DNA of 64,000 nt from Actinomycetes bacterium (GTDB lineage Bacteria > Actinomycetota > Acidimicrobiia > Acidimicrobiales > Bog-793). Below, piece by piece: positions 15,541-25,424 of the stretch (position 1 is its first letter; each line of letters begins with the position of its first letter). The translations under genes and the position numbers were made by a program. Under the pieces are notes generated by a model. The model made no database searches. It was given only the letters and a program-made list of their open reading frames with translations, and was not told where the DNA came from. The stretch spans positions 40,371 through 104,370 of the forward strand of contig JAKBPI010000004.1 of NCBI GenBank assembly GCA_021829645.1. Reading direction: 5' to 3'.

Positions 15541-16764
15541 TTGCTAGCTTTCACCTTTCCAGGACAAGGTTCGCAAAAACCCGCAATGGGTTCTGCATGG
15601 GTTGACCATCCTTCTTTTGAATTAGCTCATTTAGCTGCAGACATACTCTCAAGAGATATTCCAGGTCTGCTTTTGCATGCTGACGAAGGAGAACTAAAAC
15701 AAACCGAGAATTCTCAGACGGCCACTTTTGTGCTTTCCCTGGTCGTATTGGATGCGATCGAACGTTTGGGACTTGAACCTACAATGGTGGCGGGTCATAG
15801 TCTCGGGGAATATACCGCTCTGACCGCAGCAGGTGCTTTGTCGTTTGAAGATGGCGTGAGACTGGTGGGAGAACGCAGTGCGGCAATGGCAGATGCAGCG
15901 TACAATCAACCCGGCTCTATGACGGCTTTGTTGGGAATCAGCGATGAAGATGCCCAGATTGCCTGCAATATGGCAGAGGGGAACGTATGGCTAGCCAATA
16001 TGAACTCACCCGGTCAAGTTGTGGTATCTGGCGACGAAGATACTTTAAAAAAAGTAGCCGAGCTAGCCAAACAGATGGGGGCAAAAAAAGTAATTCCGCT
16101 ACCGGTAAGCGGAGCATTCCACTCCCCTTTCATGGAGTCGGCCAGGGAGAGATTGCGTAAAGCTCTTGCTGAGGTGTCTTTTCGTAACGCATCACCGGAG
16201 GTTGTCACCAATATTGACGCGAAGCCTCACTTCAAAGCAGAAGAGTGGCCTCGTGTTCTCTCGGCGCAGCTGTGTTCGCCTGTGAGGTGGCACCAGAGCT
16301 TAACCGAGCTCTACTCGCGCGGTATGAGAACATTTATTGAAATAGGTCCAGGCAGTGTCTTGACGGGTCTTGCAAAAAAAACTTTGCAAAATACCGATGA
16401 ACCTATACTGGCTCTTAATGTTTCTATACCTTCCGATCTTGAAAACTTGCTGGAAAGACTCTCCGGACAACAGATTACCGAAAAAAATGCAAACCCGTCT
16501 CTCTATACGATGACGGAGAGGCTTGTCGTCTCGCCAGGTGTAGGGCGTTTTAAGGCAGCTGAGCATCTATTGGAAACTTTGCCAAAACTCACTCAGGACG
16601 AGAATCACCTGATTGAAATATCAGCCGGTGATCTAATAGGTTGGAGTGGCGAACAAGAAATCAGAACCCCATTTTCTGGCATTTTACACGGAATTTTAGT
16701 TCTTGAAGGAGAGCGCTTGGTAGCCGGACAGCCTGTTGCTTGGTTGCGGTCAACCGACGTTTGA
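15541..16764 (+). CDS. fabD: Malonyl-CoA:ACP transacylase with extra C-terminal biotinyl/lipoyl-like domain
   Basis: Moves malonyl groups from CoA to acyl carrier protein for fatty acid synthesis. The FabD core (about residues 1-305) has FPGQGSQ, the active-site Ser in GHSLGEYTAL, the GERSAAM Arg, and the catalytic His in PVSGAFHSPFM. The protein is 407 residues, about 95 more than usual. The extra C-terminus ends in TPFSGILHGILVLEGERLV then AGQPVAWL, which has the hammerhead look of biotinyl/lipoyl domains but no Lys at the modification turn. The start is a TTG at 15541 behind GGAAGGAG. No fabH, acpP or fabF follows, so the usual fatty acid operon is split here. Confidence 0.92.
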   Translation: MLAFTFPGQGSQKPAMGSAWVDHPSFELAHLAADILSRDIPGLLLHADEGELKQTENSQTATFVLSLVVLDAIERLGLEPTMVAGHSLGEYTALTAAGALSFEDGVRLVGERSAAMADAAYNQPGSMTALLGISDEDAQIACNMAEGNVWLANMNSPGQVVVSGDEDTLKKVAELAKQMGAKKVIPLPVSGAFHSPFMESARERLRKALAEVSFRNASPEVVTNIDAKPHFKAEEWPRVLSAQLCSPVRWHQSLTELYSRGMRTFIEIGPGSVLTGLAKKTLQNTDEPILALNVSIPSDLENLLERLSGQQITEKNANPSLYTMTERLVVSPGVGRFKAAEHLLETLPKLTQDENHLIEISAGDLIGWSGEQEIRTPFSGILHGILVLEGERLVAGQPVAWLRSTDV

Positions 16765-16990
16765 TCCATTCCTCCGGTGAGCTGAATTTTTTAATCACAC
16801 ATCTGTCTTGTCGTAAAGACACAGCGCTAAATTGAGTTATTTTCCGTCAAGTGTGTCTTGAAATTGTAAGACATTTCTAGTTTTGGCTTCAGCTTGTTTT
16901 AAAACTTTTTATAATGCTCTCCTGAATATGGAGTTTGAATATCAAAGGCAGTCATTGAATGGTGTCTATGGAAAGTTATCGACAAAAGAG

Positions 16991-17064
16991 TGGGCCGTAC
17001 AGGATTTGAACCTGTGACCACTTGCGTGTCATGCAAGTGCGCTACCAGACTGCGCCAACGGCCC
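16991..17064 (-). tRNA. tRNA-Val (anticodon GAC)
   Basis: On the minus strand the acceptor GGGCCGT pairs with ACGGCCC. The D arm is GCGC..GCGC, the anticodon stem CTTGC/GCAAG encloses loop ATGACAC (anticodon GAC), and the T arm is ACAGG-TTCAAAT-CCTGT. All stems are intact. CCA is not encoded. The IS-rich region begins just upstream of this gene's 5' end. Confidence 0.95.
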
Positions 17065-17344
17065 ATATGATTATCAACTACAATAGCATTGAGATCGTGC
17101 CAAGAAGAAAATATTATATATTTTTACGGCTATACAGGTGAACATTAGAATTCGTTATACTCCGTAATGATTTAACTTTTTCTGATCCTACCCGGCATTA
17201 CTTAGACACCCGATAAGAGGATAAACTATCGCAGAAAGGATATATATAGTAAAATTATTGCTACTACAACAAAAAAAGGTTTACTTAATAAATTCAGATT
17301 GAGGCAGTTAGCAGAGTAATGGATCTGCAACAGAGGTGTCATAC

Positions 17345-18186
17345 ACTATGCCCCAGCACCCTCTCACTGAACACCGTCATATGTGAAATTCTACATACTA
17401 GACAGCCTTTGATTCATGGTGAAGTAGATAATCTTTCATCTATTCTGGTGTTAGGTATCAAATTGCTGAATGGATTCCTTTACATATGGATAGATAGCTT
17501 CAGTCTGCAAATCTGAAAAGAAGCTTTCGGCTACTTAATTATCAAAGCACCAACCAGTTTTTCACCAGATTGACGTGATGAAAAGTTACGGTCTAATAAG
17601 TCCTTGGTCCGGTCAATGTAGTCTTTGTGTTAATAGCCACTATTTTAGCTCAATCATTTTCTTTCTAGTAGTTCCTCCGGAGATCAACTAGCCCTTATCA
17701 AACAATGCTACCTAAGCTTTCTAGCCCGTAGTAGATAGCATGAGATTTATTAAATATTCTTTCAATTCGGTATCACAACGCAATGGAGCTTTAGTCGATT
17801 ACATTTCCATCTATAGTACGTTGATCCGTATATCTCAAGAGCATTTAACATCATGTCTAACTGAAACGTTTTGCTGAAATCTGTAATGAATTTTACCTTC
17901 TCGACGACTGCTGTATATTTGTAAAGTAGGCGCTTGCTTTTTTAGAAGTCATTTTCTTGTTTTGGTTCGTTATGGCTCTTTCAAGGAGTTTCATCTTTTC
18001 AAAAGCTTTAAATGAATCCGGTTCGTCAATGCTTGATTGACGTTTGTTGTAAGGTATTACCCGGTTCATAAGTCGTCGAATTAATCCCTAAATCAACTGC
18101 TCGGTTTTTAACTGATTTGACAGATGTTTTCTGGTACTGAATTACGTCATCTTTATATGCTGAACTCTATTAATTTTAGCACCCAT
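17345..18186 (-). pseudogene. Broken IS3-family element (orfA plus internally deleted orfB)
   Basis: Reading the minus strand in pieces recovers an IS3 transposase. An ATG at 18186 follows AAAGGAG. Next come orfA-like segments (VKNRAVDLGINSTTY, then after a frameshift KLLERAI and KKASAYFT). Then come orfB segments (SHAIYYGLESLGS; TKDLLDRNFSSRQSGEKLVG) and the C-terminal AESFFSDLQTEAIYPY with KIIYFTMNQRLSSM, which matches the usual YNxxRxHSxLGY end. The central part with the first two catalytic acidic residues is deleted and there are several stops and frameshifts. It cannot transpose. About 280 bases between it and tRNA-Val hold nothing recognisable. Confidence 0.75.
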
Positions 18187-18261
18187 TGACTTTTCTCCTT
18201 TTTTGAATCATAGGATTCTCTTGTTAGTTATTTCAATTATGGGTACTAGGGCAGATTACCA

Positions 18262-18438
18262 AAGGATTGGGATTACGAAACTAAACAATCACGAGCCAAG
18301 ACCATTAAATCCCTTGGTTATGTCGATCAACCAGCAAAGGACTTTACCAATTCAAGAGCTCATTTCGAAAAGGTAGCCAGTATTTCATTAACTAAAAAGC
18401 AGGAATTGTGGAATAAATCGGTACCTACTTGGTCTTAG
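18262..18438 (+). pseudogene. N-terminal fragment of an IS1634-type (IS4-like) transposase
   Basis: A 58-codon open stretch reads KDWDYETKQSRAKTIKSLGY, then VDQPAKDFTNSRAHFEKV, ending at a TAG. It resembles the N-terminal region of IS1634-family transposases (pattern TIKxLGYxDE...DPxAHF). No start codon, catalytic core or ends are seen. It abuts the 3' end of the glycosyltransferase gene. Confidence 0.6.
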
Positions 18439-18453
18439 AGAATTTCATTTAAC

Positions 18454-19245
18454 TTAGGAAATTTTTCTACTTCTCCTAATTCTTATGGCATCTCTGATTA
18501 ATTTTGCACTATCAATTAACTTGACGCGAGAGTCACCTACAGCGGTTATAGTAGTTGGCTCTTCAAGGATCTTTAGCCCCCCGTGTTTATATGCAATATG
18601 CAATACCTCGGCAGGAGTTGCGTAACCGTTTGTTTTCGATTGGTTAACCCAAATATTAAAAATAGATTGGTTAAATGCCATTGCGCCAGCCAATGGATCG
18701 GTTGCTCCAGTGGGTGCTATAAAATTAAATAGCCGTTGGGCAATCGGGTGTGCGATATCTCGCCAATTTATAGAGTGGTCTCCGCTTGAAATACTTTTAA
18801 CAACTTTTATGGGATGTCTTAATTCTTCTAAGCTTGAACTTAGGATACGTTTAGCTATAGCAATATCAGCACCTTCTTGAACGCTAGATATAAGTTGTTG
18901 TATTGATTGCGTAGAGTATTGACCATCGGCATCTGCAAAGGCAATAGTAAGGTTTGAGTAATCAGTATATTTTGCCATAACTTCTCGAACACCGCTTCTT
19001 ATGGCCGCACCTTTGCCCATATTGTGAGTATGAGAATAAACGTGCCAACCGTTTTCTATGGCTAGTTCTGCTGTTCCGTCATTAGAGCCATCATCAACTA
19101 CAATACCTAGAAACCTGCCGGGATACTCATTGCTAAATGATTCAGCTATGCTAGTTAAATTAGCCCTAAAGGGATCGCCATTTAGTCTTGTAGCTTCCCT
19201 GTATGCAGGTAAGACTATAGCCACCTCTAGGTTTTGCATGTTCAT
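18454..19245 (-). CDS. Family 2 glycosyltransferase (dolichyl-phosphate sugar synthase-like)
   Basis: A 264-residue GT-A fold enzyme. The N-terminus has VAIVLPAYREATRL, then VVDDGSNDGTAELA, NMGKGAAIRSGV, and the metal-binding FADADGQYS (DxD-like). No C-terminal membrane segments are visible, so it is probably soluble or peripheral. Members pass a sugar from a nucleotide donor to a lipid or polysaccharide acceptor; the substrate cannot be told. I chose the ATG at 19245 with AGGA just upstream; a longer frame to 19341 adds 32 poorly conserved residues. It is the only intact gene between tRNA-Val and 21.8 kb, with transposase remnants on both sides, so it may be acquired cargo. Confidence 0.8.
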   Translation of the reverse strand: MNMQNLEVAIVLPAYREATRLNGDPFRANLTSIAESFSNEYPGRFLGIVVDDGSNDGTAELAIENGWHVYSHTHNMGKGAAIRSGVREVMAKYTDYSNLTIAFADADGQYSTQSIQQLISSVQEGADIAIAKRILSSSLEELRHPIKVVKSISSGDHSINWRDIAHPIAQRLFNFIAPTGATDPLAGAMAFNQSIFNIWVNQSKTNGYATPAEVLHIAYKHGGLKILEEPTTITAVGDSRVKLIDSAKLIRDAIRIRRSRKIS

Positions 19246-19639
19246 AAGTCCTATTATATTCCGACTTTGGCACTTAAACCAAAGAAAACGCCTCATTATC
19301 AAGTGTGGGTAGATACTGAGGTTACCCAGAAAAATAGACACTCAAGTTATGCACGGCACTTAGTCCGTAGCCGGGAGTTATCTGGACTCATACAATCTGT
19401 GTGCCGTTGACGTCTTGTAGTGTTATAAAAACGGATATATTTCATAACTCCTGTTTTTAGTTCATCAATTGTCGAAAAGCTATGACGGTAATAGTATTCA
19501 TGCTTAAAAATAGATCAAAATGATTCTGTGTGGCGTGATCATAATACGAATTCACTGTCCCCCCTGTCAGCCTTGATTAGGACAGTTCTCCACTAGAAAT
19601 ATCAGAGCAATGAGGGGATAAAGGACAGGGACAATAAAG
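19246..19639. other. Non-coding stretch between glycosyltransferase and IS remnants
   Basis: About 390 bases. I see no plausible gene, tRNA or terminator. Short frames here have no recognisable content. It probably carries the glycosyltransferase promoter and IS debris. Confidence 0.4.
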
Positions 19640-20480
19640 ACAGACAACAACGAAATAACCATGACATCGGACTCGAACCAGAAATACCACTACTAGAGCC
19701 GGGAAGGAAGCCGAGTTTCCTAGGACTTTCAACGTCGAGCTGTGGCTTACTATGAATCCTAACAGAAGATGGGTCACGCGGAGGATCTAAGGAGAAGCGT
19801 ATTAACTCATCTCCTTAGAGCGGGTGAATCACCAAGACTTGGAGAAAGCCTATTACCCGGTTGTACGTGAAAATACACACTAAAGGCTCGTGTGGGTCAA
19901 CTATAAGCATGAACTTATGCGAGTAAATACCGTTATTGAGGTCTAAAAAAGTATCAGCACTTCTAGAAAACTTGTCGCTACCTCAGCCATGAATGGGGTA
20001 ATAAGAGATCCCATAAGAGAACTCTCTCCGACGATCCCAATCACAAAAGCAGCGGAACCATTGGGAGTTTCAAGGTCTTTGGCTTACTACCGGCTAGTCC
20101 CAAAAGAGTACCACCACAAATAAGAGCTTCTTCTATCTATATGTGATTATCGACCTCTGCAGCCGCTTTATGTCTGGGTGGTGTCTGGAAGTCGTTGAAG
20201 ATAAAGACCTGACACGAGAACTCTTTGAAAAGACCTGCCAAAACCAGGGGCTTTGACAGTGCACTAGACAACGGTCCCCGGATGAGATCTGATGCAATGA
20301 AGAAGTTCTATCTATTGCCGGTATTACAAAAAGTAGGTCCGGACCACAGATATCGAACGACAACCCTATTCGGAAGCACTTTCTAAGACCACAAAGTATG
20401 TTTCTAGCTATCCCGGATCATTGAAGAGGTGAGCCTCCCCAATATTGGTAGACACATCTTTATCACGTACATACATGTCA
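19640..20480 (+). pseudogene. Degenerate IS3-like transposase (orfB type)
   Basis: Plus-strand fragments in shifting frames match the integrase core of an IS3-like subgroup. SFFYLYVIIDLCSRFMSGW carries the first catalytic Asp. Then come LTRELFEKTCQNQGL, a damaged DRG-type segment (near 20270), and ITKSRSGPQISNDNPI with the expected SRPxxSNDNPxSE pattern. Frameshifts and stops are frequent, so it is dead. The 5' boundary is approximate because the N-terminal part is only weakly recognisable. Confidence 0.65.
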
Positions 20481-20507
20481 AGGTCCCTATATTCTGGACA
20501 TGTTGTC

Positions 20508-21622
20508 AAAATTGAGACAGAGAACAGAATTGGAGGGTACAGATGGCACAAGGAAAACATGTTAGTGTCGAGACAAAAGCAGAGATTGTCCGAAGAATTC
20601 GTGATGATGGGATGAGTGTGCGAGATGTTGCAGAGCCTACGAACTAGCACGGCAACCATTTACTATTGGCTCAAAGATACCGTCGTGGATAACAATACAA
20701 ACCTCATCCTTGAGAACAAACGGCTCAAGAAAGAAAATGAACAGTTGTATGGATGTTAGGAGAGCTACCGAGAAATGAGCGCCCAAAAAGATAGCCATTC
20801 CAGAAGAGGTCGAACCAAGGGCAGAAGCACTTCACTGAAGTAGTAGGCCTGACTAGATCTACGACATACACAACACGACAGAAAGCACGAGATACTGAAA
20901 GTATTGCAGCATTGCTCGCCGTCCACGATGACCATCCATTGTATGGTGTTCGTCGGTTATCCATTGAGCTTGGATAAAGTCTCAACAAAGTACGACGCAT
21001 TGCTGTCAGGTTGGGCTTGTTATCCAATACCCAATGAAGAAGCACAAATACAGTCATGCTGCACCAGAGAGATTGCCGTCCCTTGGAATATTCTGGGAAG
21101 GTTTGCAACCTTTGAGAACGAGGCGTGAACACAAGACGATATGAGCTATGTAGGGATGACGATGGTATTACCTTCGATGGTGGTGGATCTTGCGAACGCG
21201 ACAGATTATTGGATAGTCATTTGGTGAACGCCACACGAGCGATTTGACGTACCGAGCACTGATGGATGGATTGAGCAAATACCCCGCTTTGAGTATTGTG
21301 CATTCGGACCAAGGAAGTGAATACTTGAGGAACAGCACAGTAAGTTCTATTCATCCCATAATATCTAGTTGTCGTGCAGTAAGAAAGTAAGCCCATGGCA
21401 GAACGGATACATAAAACGGTTCTTTTTGAAACCTTCAAGAGGAGCTTGGTGCTTTGTCTACGTATCCAGATGTCGCTTATCTGCTTGAAGGGATTGCCTT
21501 GAAGGTCTTTTATTACAACAACCGACGCATTCACACCGCACCTAGGACCGCTCCTCGTGCGTATACTGACGCCCACCCCAATCCCAAATTAGATACCCTG
21601 TCTATTTTTTAGGGACCTTGAC
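20508..21622 (+). pseudogene. Degenerate IS3-family element with recognisable orfA, orfB and ends
   Basis: orfA begins at the ATG at 20543 behind GGAGGG (KAEIVRRIRDDGMSVRDVAE, then in another frame STATIYYWLKDT and LILENKRLKKENEQLYG). orfB parts follow: HPLYGVRRLSIELG, IVHSDQGSEYL (second catalytic Asp), SPWQNGYIKRFF (region of the catalytic Glu, here Lys) and VFYYNNRRIHTA. Candidate terminal repeats share TGTCAA and AGACAG motifs near 20509-20526 and 21597-21622. Multiple frameshifts inactivate it. It directly follows the previous remnant, so at least two insertions piled up here. Confidence 0.75.
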
Positions 21623-21785
21623 ACCTCCTGTGGTCCATAGATGTCTTGGACAAAAGAGATCGATGTTAGTAGTGTGAAGACCTAACCTGGGAGTATTGAA
21701 GACGGCTAGAACTATATTTTTTCTTAAAATATTTAACTCAAATTGTATTTTAAATTTCAAATAAATAATATTTTTTGAAGTCACC

Positions 21786-21816
21786 TTTATATAAGTTCAA
21801 ACTAAACTTATATAAA
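21786..21816. promoter_or_regulatory. 12-bp inverted repeat upstream of the membrane protein gene
   Basis: TTTATATAAGTT (21786-21797) and its exact reverse complement (21805-21816) are separated by 7 bases. They lie just before GGGGGA and the TTG start at 21833, so this could be an operator or a leader hairpin. There is no T-run that would make it a terminator. Confidence 0.5.
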
Positions 21817-21832
21817 CCTTGGGGGAAGATAA

Positions 21833-24478
21833 TTGGACATGACAGAACAGAATACCAATGAGGTAAATAAAACCAGCATAAATAGCGGAGTACTTGCTAT
21901 TTTGCGCACCATAATGGCAAAAAAAAGACCGAGTAAGCGTCAGAAAATATCACGTTTGAAAAACTTTCGTAATGCTTCTTTAATCGAGAAGTTGTCGGCC
22001 ATAAGTACTTTTATCATAGTAGCCGGTGTCATGGCCTTTGTGATCTCACAGCTTTATCCAGGTCTTATTTTTGAACCGACTATGGATGTTGGTGGTGATA
22101 CGGCCGGACATATAGTTGCTGTATATTATTTTATACATCACATTTTGCCATCTTTTCGTCTGACTGGATGGGATCCTCAATGGTTTGACGGTTTTCCTCT
22201 CTATACTTTTTATTTCCCCTTCCCTCCTCTTGTGATGGCTTTTTTCTCTTGGTTTGTTCCTTATGCGGTAGCTTTCAAAATGGGAACGGCGCTAGGTATT
22301 ATTGCAATGCCTTTGGCTGCCTATGCCATGGGGAGAATGGTAAAAGCTCCCAGACCCATACCAGCTCTTATGAGTGTTGGGGTCGTTTTATTTGTATTTA
22401 ACAACTGGTTTACCATAGATGGTGGCAACGTCATGTCAACCATGGCAGGTGAATACTCATTTACACTGAGCATGACACTCATGTTGCTCTTTATCGGGGC
22501 TTATGTAAAGTCTCTTACTACTGGGCGGGGACGCTATTTAGCCGTAATGCTTTTCCTGTTTACGGCGTTATCTCATATAGTCCCAGCTATGTTTGCGGGA
22601 GGAGCGGCTGTTATCTTGACGCTGGTTTATCCGGATAAGGCTAAAGCCAGCCCAAAGGGAAAATATGCCTCGAACAAATTTAAATTTTTGGTGTCTAAAT
22701 TTACTTCATGGTCCTCTTTGGCGTACAGGAGACCTACCAGGGTACTAATTACGGTAGGCGTAGCCAGTTTATTGGTATCTTTGTTTTGGCTTTTGCCGTT
22801 TGGGGTTTACGGCATAAAAGATGGTTTAACATCTTCTCTAAACAATGGCCGGGTGTTGAATAGTTTCTGGTACAACATGTTTCCCCCCAATGTTGAATCA
22901 GCTGTATTGGGACTGGCATTACTTGGTGGCGTGGCAGCAATAACAAAGAAAGATCGTTTCCCCACGGCTCTCTTTATACTTACACTGATCTCAGCTGCCC
23001 TATTTCAATGGGCTCCTTCTGCTTTGATCTACAACGGGCGTTGGATTCCGTTTTGGTTTCTGCTCTCATCTCTCTTAGCCGCTTATGGCGTAAAAGAAAT
23101 AGGCGTTTTACTAAAAAATACTTTCGCCCTCAAAAGATATTTTGTAGCAACCCGTCTTCTTGCCGCCGGGAATACCAAAGGAGCTCAAAACGCTTTGGGG
23201 AAAACCTCTGCAGGAAAAGACGTTCCCTTACAAACCAACTCGTGGTTTATGGGAGTCGGTTACCCAATTGTGGTTGCCCTCACGACGATTCTTCTTATGG
23301 CTTCCTGGCTGGGTGTATCTCCTTTTGGCAATTTCGGCACACTAAATCCTTCCGATGGATGGACTACTTTTAACTATAAAGGATATCAGTCAGAACCAGG
23401 GTGGACTGAATTAGAGAGACTTACGCAGATGTTGGATTACGCCGGACAGAAATTCGGATGCGGACGTCTCGATTATGAATACGGAAAGAATACTTCAGGG
23501 TGGTTTGGTTCCACTGATTATACAATATCTATCCCATACTGGACAAATGGGTGTATGGATACAACACAAGGTTTATATTATCAATCTTCTACAACGACGG
23601 ATTTTCACTTTTTAGATGCGTCTGAGCTGGAAATGGATGCTTCGAGAGCGGTTGTTGGGTTGCCATATGAGAACTTCAACATTGCCGATGGTGTGCGTCA
23701 TTTGCAGTTGTATGGAGTTAAGTATTTCTTGGCCAATTCTCCCCAAGCTGAAGCCCAAGCTGCACAAGATCCTTCTCTTGTGGAAGTAGGTACAACTCCG
23801 GCATCTCCGTATTCGGTTGACTATTCTGGCACGGGGATACCAACTGCTCCGCCTGGTGGATTTCATTGGGATCTTTATCTGATCAAAAACTCTAAACTTG
23901 TGGTGCCCCTCTCTTATAAGCCCGTCGTGGAGGCAGGCATTAGTAAAACACAATTCTTGAATACTGCTATCGCCTGGTATCAGAATGAGCAGTATTGGCA
24001 GGTTCCCATCGCCAGGACAGGACCTTCTGATTGGGAGAGAGTGGCCATAGGTTCATTAGTTGCTCCGAGTCCATCAGACAAAGTCTTTCCGACTTCTGTA
24101 AGCGCTGTGACAACTACAGCTAGTTCACTGACTTTTCACGTTTCGCGTCTTGGTTCTCCGGTGCTTATCAAAGAACCATATTTTCCAAATTGGCAAGTAA
24201 CCGGAGCCTCGGGACCCTATGAAGTAACCCCTAATCTGATGGTTGTGATTCCAACTTCACATATGGTACATATAGCTTATGGCACAACTTCTCTAGACTG
24301 GATTGGTCGCGTAGCCACGATAGCTGGAATCGTAATGGTGATAGTATTTACCCTAAGAGGGCCAGCCACTCCCCTTTCACCTATAACTATGGTGAAAGAA
24401 GGAGATCCAGCCATTGATCCTGATCAGGAAAGCAACAGTGGAAATAAAAGCAAGCACTTTAGAAAAAGAACAAAATAA
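21833..24478 (+). CDS. Large polytopic membrane protein, PTPS-related / GT-C-like
   Basis: An 881-residue protein with about a dozen membrane helices in the first 500 residues and again near the C-terminus. The first loop has the pattern MDVGGDTAGHIVAVYYFIHH then TGWDPQWFDGFPLYTFYFP. This is typical of the membrane family named after a 6-pyruvoyl-tetrahydropterin-synthase-related domain and resembles GT-C lipid-linked glycosyltransferases (Asp in the first external loop). The extracytoplasmic part (about 505-830) is Trp/Tyr-rich. I infer transfer of a lipid-linked sugar outside the membrane. The start is TTG at 21833 with GGGGGA 7 bases upstream. A GT2 gene follows 19 bases later, consistent with supply of a polyprenyl-phosphate sugar donor. 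Confidence 0.7.
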   Translation: MDMTEQNTNEVNKTSINSGVLAILRTIMAKKRPSKRQKISRLKNFRNASLIEKLSAISTFIIVAGVMAFVISQLYPGLIFEPTMDVGGDTAGHIVAVYYFIHHILPSFRLTGWDPQWFDGFPLYTFYFPFPPLVMAFFSWFVPYAVAFKMGTALGIIAMPLAAYAMGRMVKAPRPIPALMSVGVVLFVFNNWFTIDGGNVMSTMAGEYSFTLSMTLMLLFIGAYVKSLTTGRGRYLAVMLFLFTALSHIVPAMFAGGAAVILTLVYPDKAKASPKGKYASNKFKFLVSKFTSWSSLAYRRPTRVLITVGVASLLVSLFWLLPFGVYGIKDGLTSSLNNGRVLNSFWYNMFPPNVESAVLGLALLGGVAAITKKDRFPTALFILTLISAALFQWAPSALIYNGRWIPFWFLLSSLLAAYGVKEIGVLLKNTFALKRYFVATRLLAAGNTKGAQNALGKTSAGKDVPLQTNSWFMGVGYPIVVALTTILLMASWLGVSPFGNFGTLNPSDGWTTFNYKGYQSEPGWTELERLTQMLDYAGQKFGCGRLDYEYGKNTSGWFGSTDYTISIPYWTNGCMDTTQGLYYQSSTTTDFHFLDASELEMDASRAVVGLPYENFNIADGVRHLQLYGVKYFLANSPQAEAQAAQDPSLVEVGTTPASPYSVDYSGTGIPTAPPGGFHWDLYLIKNSKLVVPLSYKPVVEAGISKTQFLNTAIAWYQNEQYWQVPIARTGPSDWERVAIGSLVAPSPSDKVFPTSVSAVTTTASSLTFHVSRLGSPVLIKEPYFPNWQVTGASGPYEVTPNLMVVIPTSHMVHIAYGTTSLDWIGRVATIAGIVMVIVFTLRGPATPLSPITMVKEGDPAIDPDQESNSGNKSKHFRKRTK

Positions 24479-24497
24479 GCGACTAAGCTAGGTTGTA

Positions 24498-25331
24498 ATG
24501 TCAGAGACTGAAAACAATACTCAGATAGACGACAACGAAATAGATTTAACAGTTGTCCTGCCTGCATGCAATGAAGAAGAAATGCTGGGATCCACTATTA
24601 CAAATCTCATCACTGGTTTAGATGAGAAAAAATATAAGTACGAAATTATTATTGTGGAAAACGGATCTCATGATGGTACTCTGAGACTGGCAAGAATGCT
24701 GGGAGCCCAATTACCACAATTGCGCGTGTTTACTTTGCCCGTGGGCAATTATGGTGCTGCTCTCAAGACGGGGTTTTTAGCTACTCGTGGTCAGGTTGTA
24801 GTGAGTTTTGACGTAGATTATTACGACTTTTCTTTTCTGGATAAAGCCTTTGAAATGATCATCGCAGGGACAACCGATGTAGTTGTAGCCAGCAAAAGAG
24901 CTCCTGGTGCCAATAATCAACGGGAGGCACTCCGTAAACTGGTGACCGCAGTATTCACTACTGTTTTGCGATCTCTCTTTGACATGAAAGTTACCGATGC
25001 ACATGGGATGAAGGCTTTCCGCAGGGAGACAGTTCAGAAGATATGTGAACAATGCGTTACTACAGAAAGCTTATTTGAAGTTGAAATGATCATACGCGCG
25101 GGTAACGCCGGTCTTAATCTTTCCGAGATACCAGCTACTGTTATAGAACAGAGACCAGCTAGGTCGCATATTTTACGAAGAGTTATAACAGCTATTCCGG
25201 GTTTATTTACCCTGCAACGAGCCCTTGGGTTTCCTGCGATTAAAAAAATTATAGGAATAGGTCAAAAGCAGAATAATGCTGCTTTGAAAACTTCTCGAAG
25301 TAATGACTCCTCATCGACGGATAAATCATAA
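24498..25331 (+). CDS. Family 2 glycosyltransferase (polyprenyl-phosphate sugar synthase-like)
   Basis: A 277-residue GT2 enzyme with DLTVVLPACNEEEMLGSTI, IIVENGSHDGTLRLARMLG, NYGAALKTGF and the metal-binding VVSFDVDYYD. It has no obvious C-terminal membrane helices. It resembles dolichyl/polyprenyl-phosphate mannose synthases, which make lipid-linked sugars for GT-C enzymes. It sits 19 bases after the large membrane protein and probably supplies its donor. The substrate sugar is unknown. The acidic N-terminal 15 residues look unstructured. Confidence 0.85.
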   Translation: MSETENNTQIDDNEIDLTVVLPACNEEEMLGSTITNLITGLDEKKYKYEIIIVENGSHDGTLRLARMLGAQLPQLRVFTLPVGNYGAALKTGFLATRGQVVVSFDVDYYDFSFLDKAFEMIIAGTTDVVVASKRAPGANNQREALRKLVTAVFTTVLRSLFDMKVTDAHGMKAFRRETVQKICEQCVTTESLFEVEMIIRAGNAGLNLSEIPATVIEQRPARSHILRRVITAIPGLFTLQRALGFPAIKKIIGIGQKQNNAALKTSRSNDSSSTDKS

Positions 25332-25424
25332 TTTGCTGTTTTGTGTTATATTTGCAAATTGCAAGCTTAATTCTTAACTCTAAATCAAGTGTACCTGAAA
25401 GCGTCTTTCATAAAGAAAGCATGA

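Noticed and set aside
17319..17516. 65-residue plus-strand frame
   Set aside because: It lies antisense to the IS3 remnant and has no recognisable content.
19577..21784. Several minus-strand frames of 60-135 residues in the IS region
   Set aside because: All are antisense to degenerate transposases that are readable on the plus strand; composition and content do not look coding.
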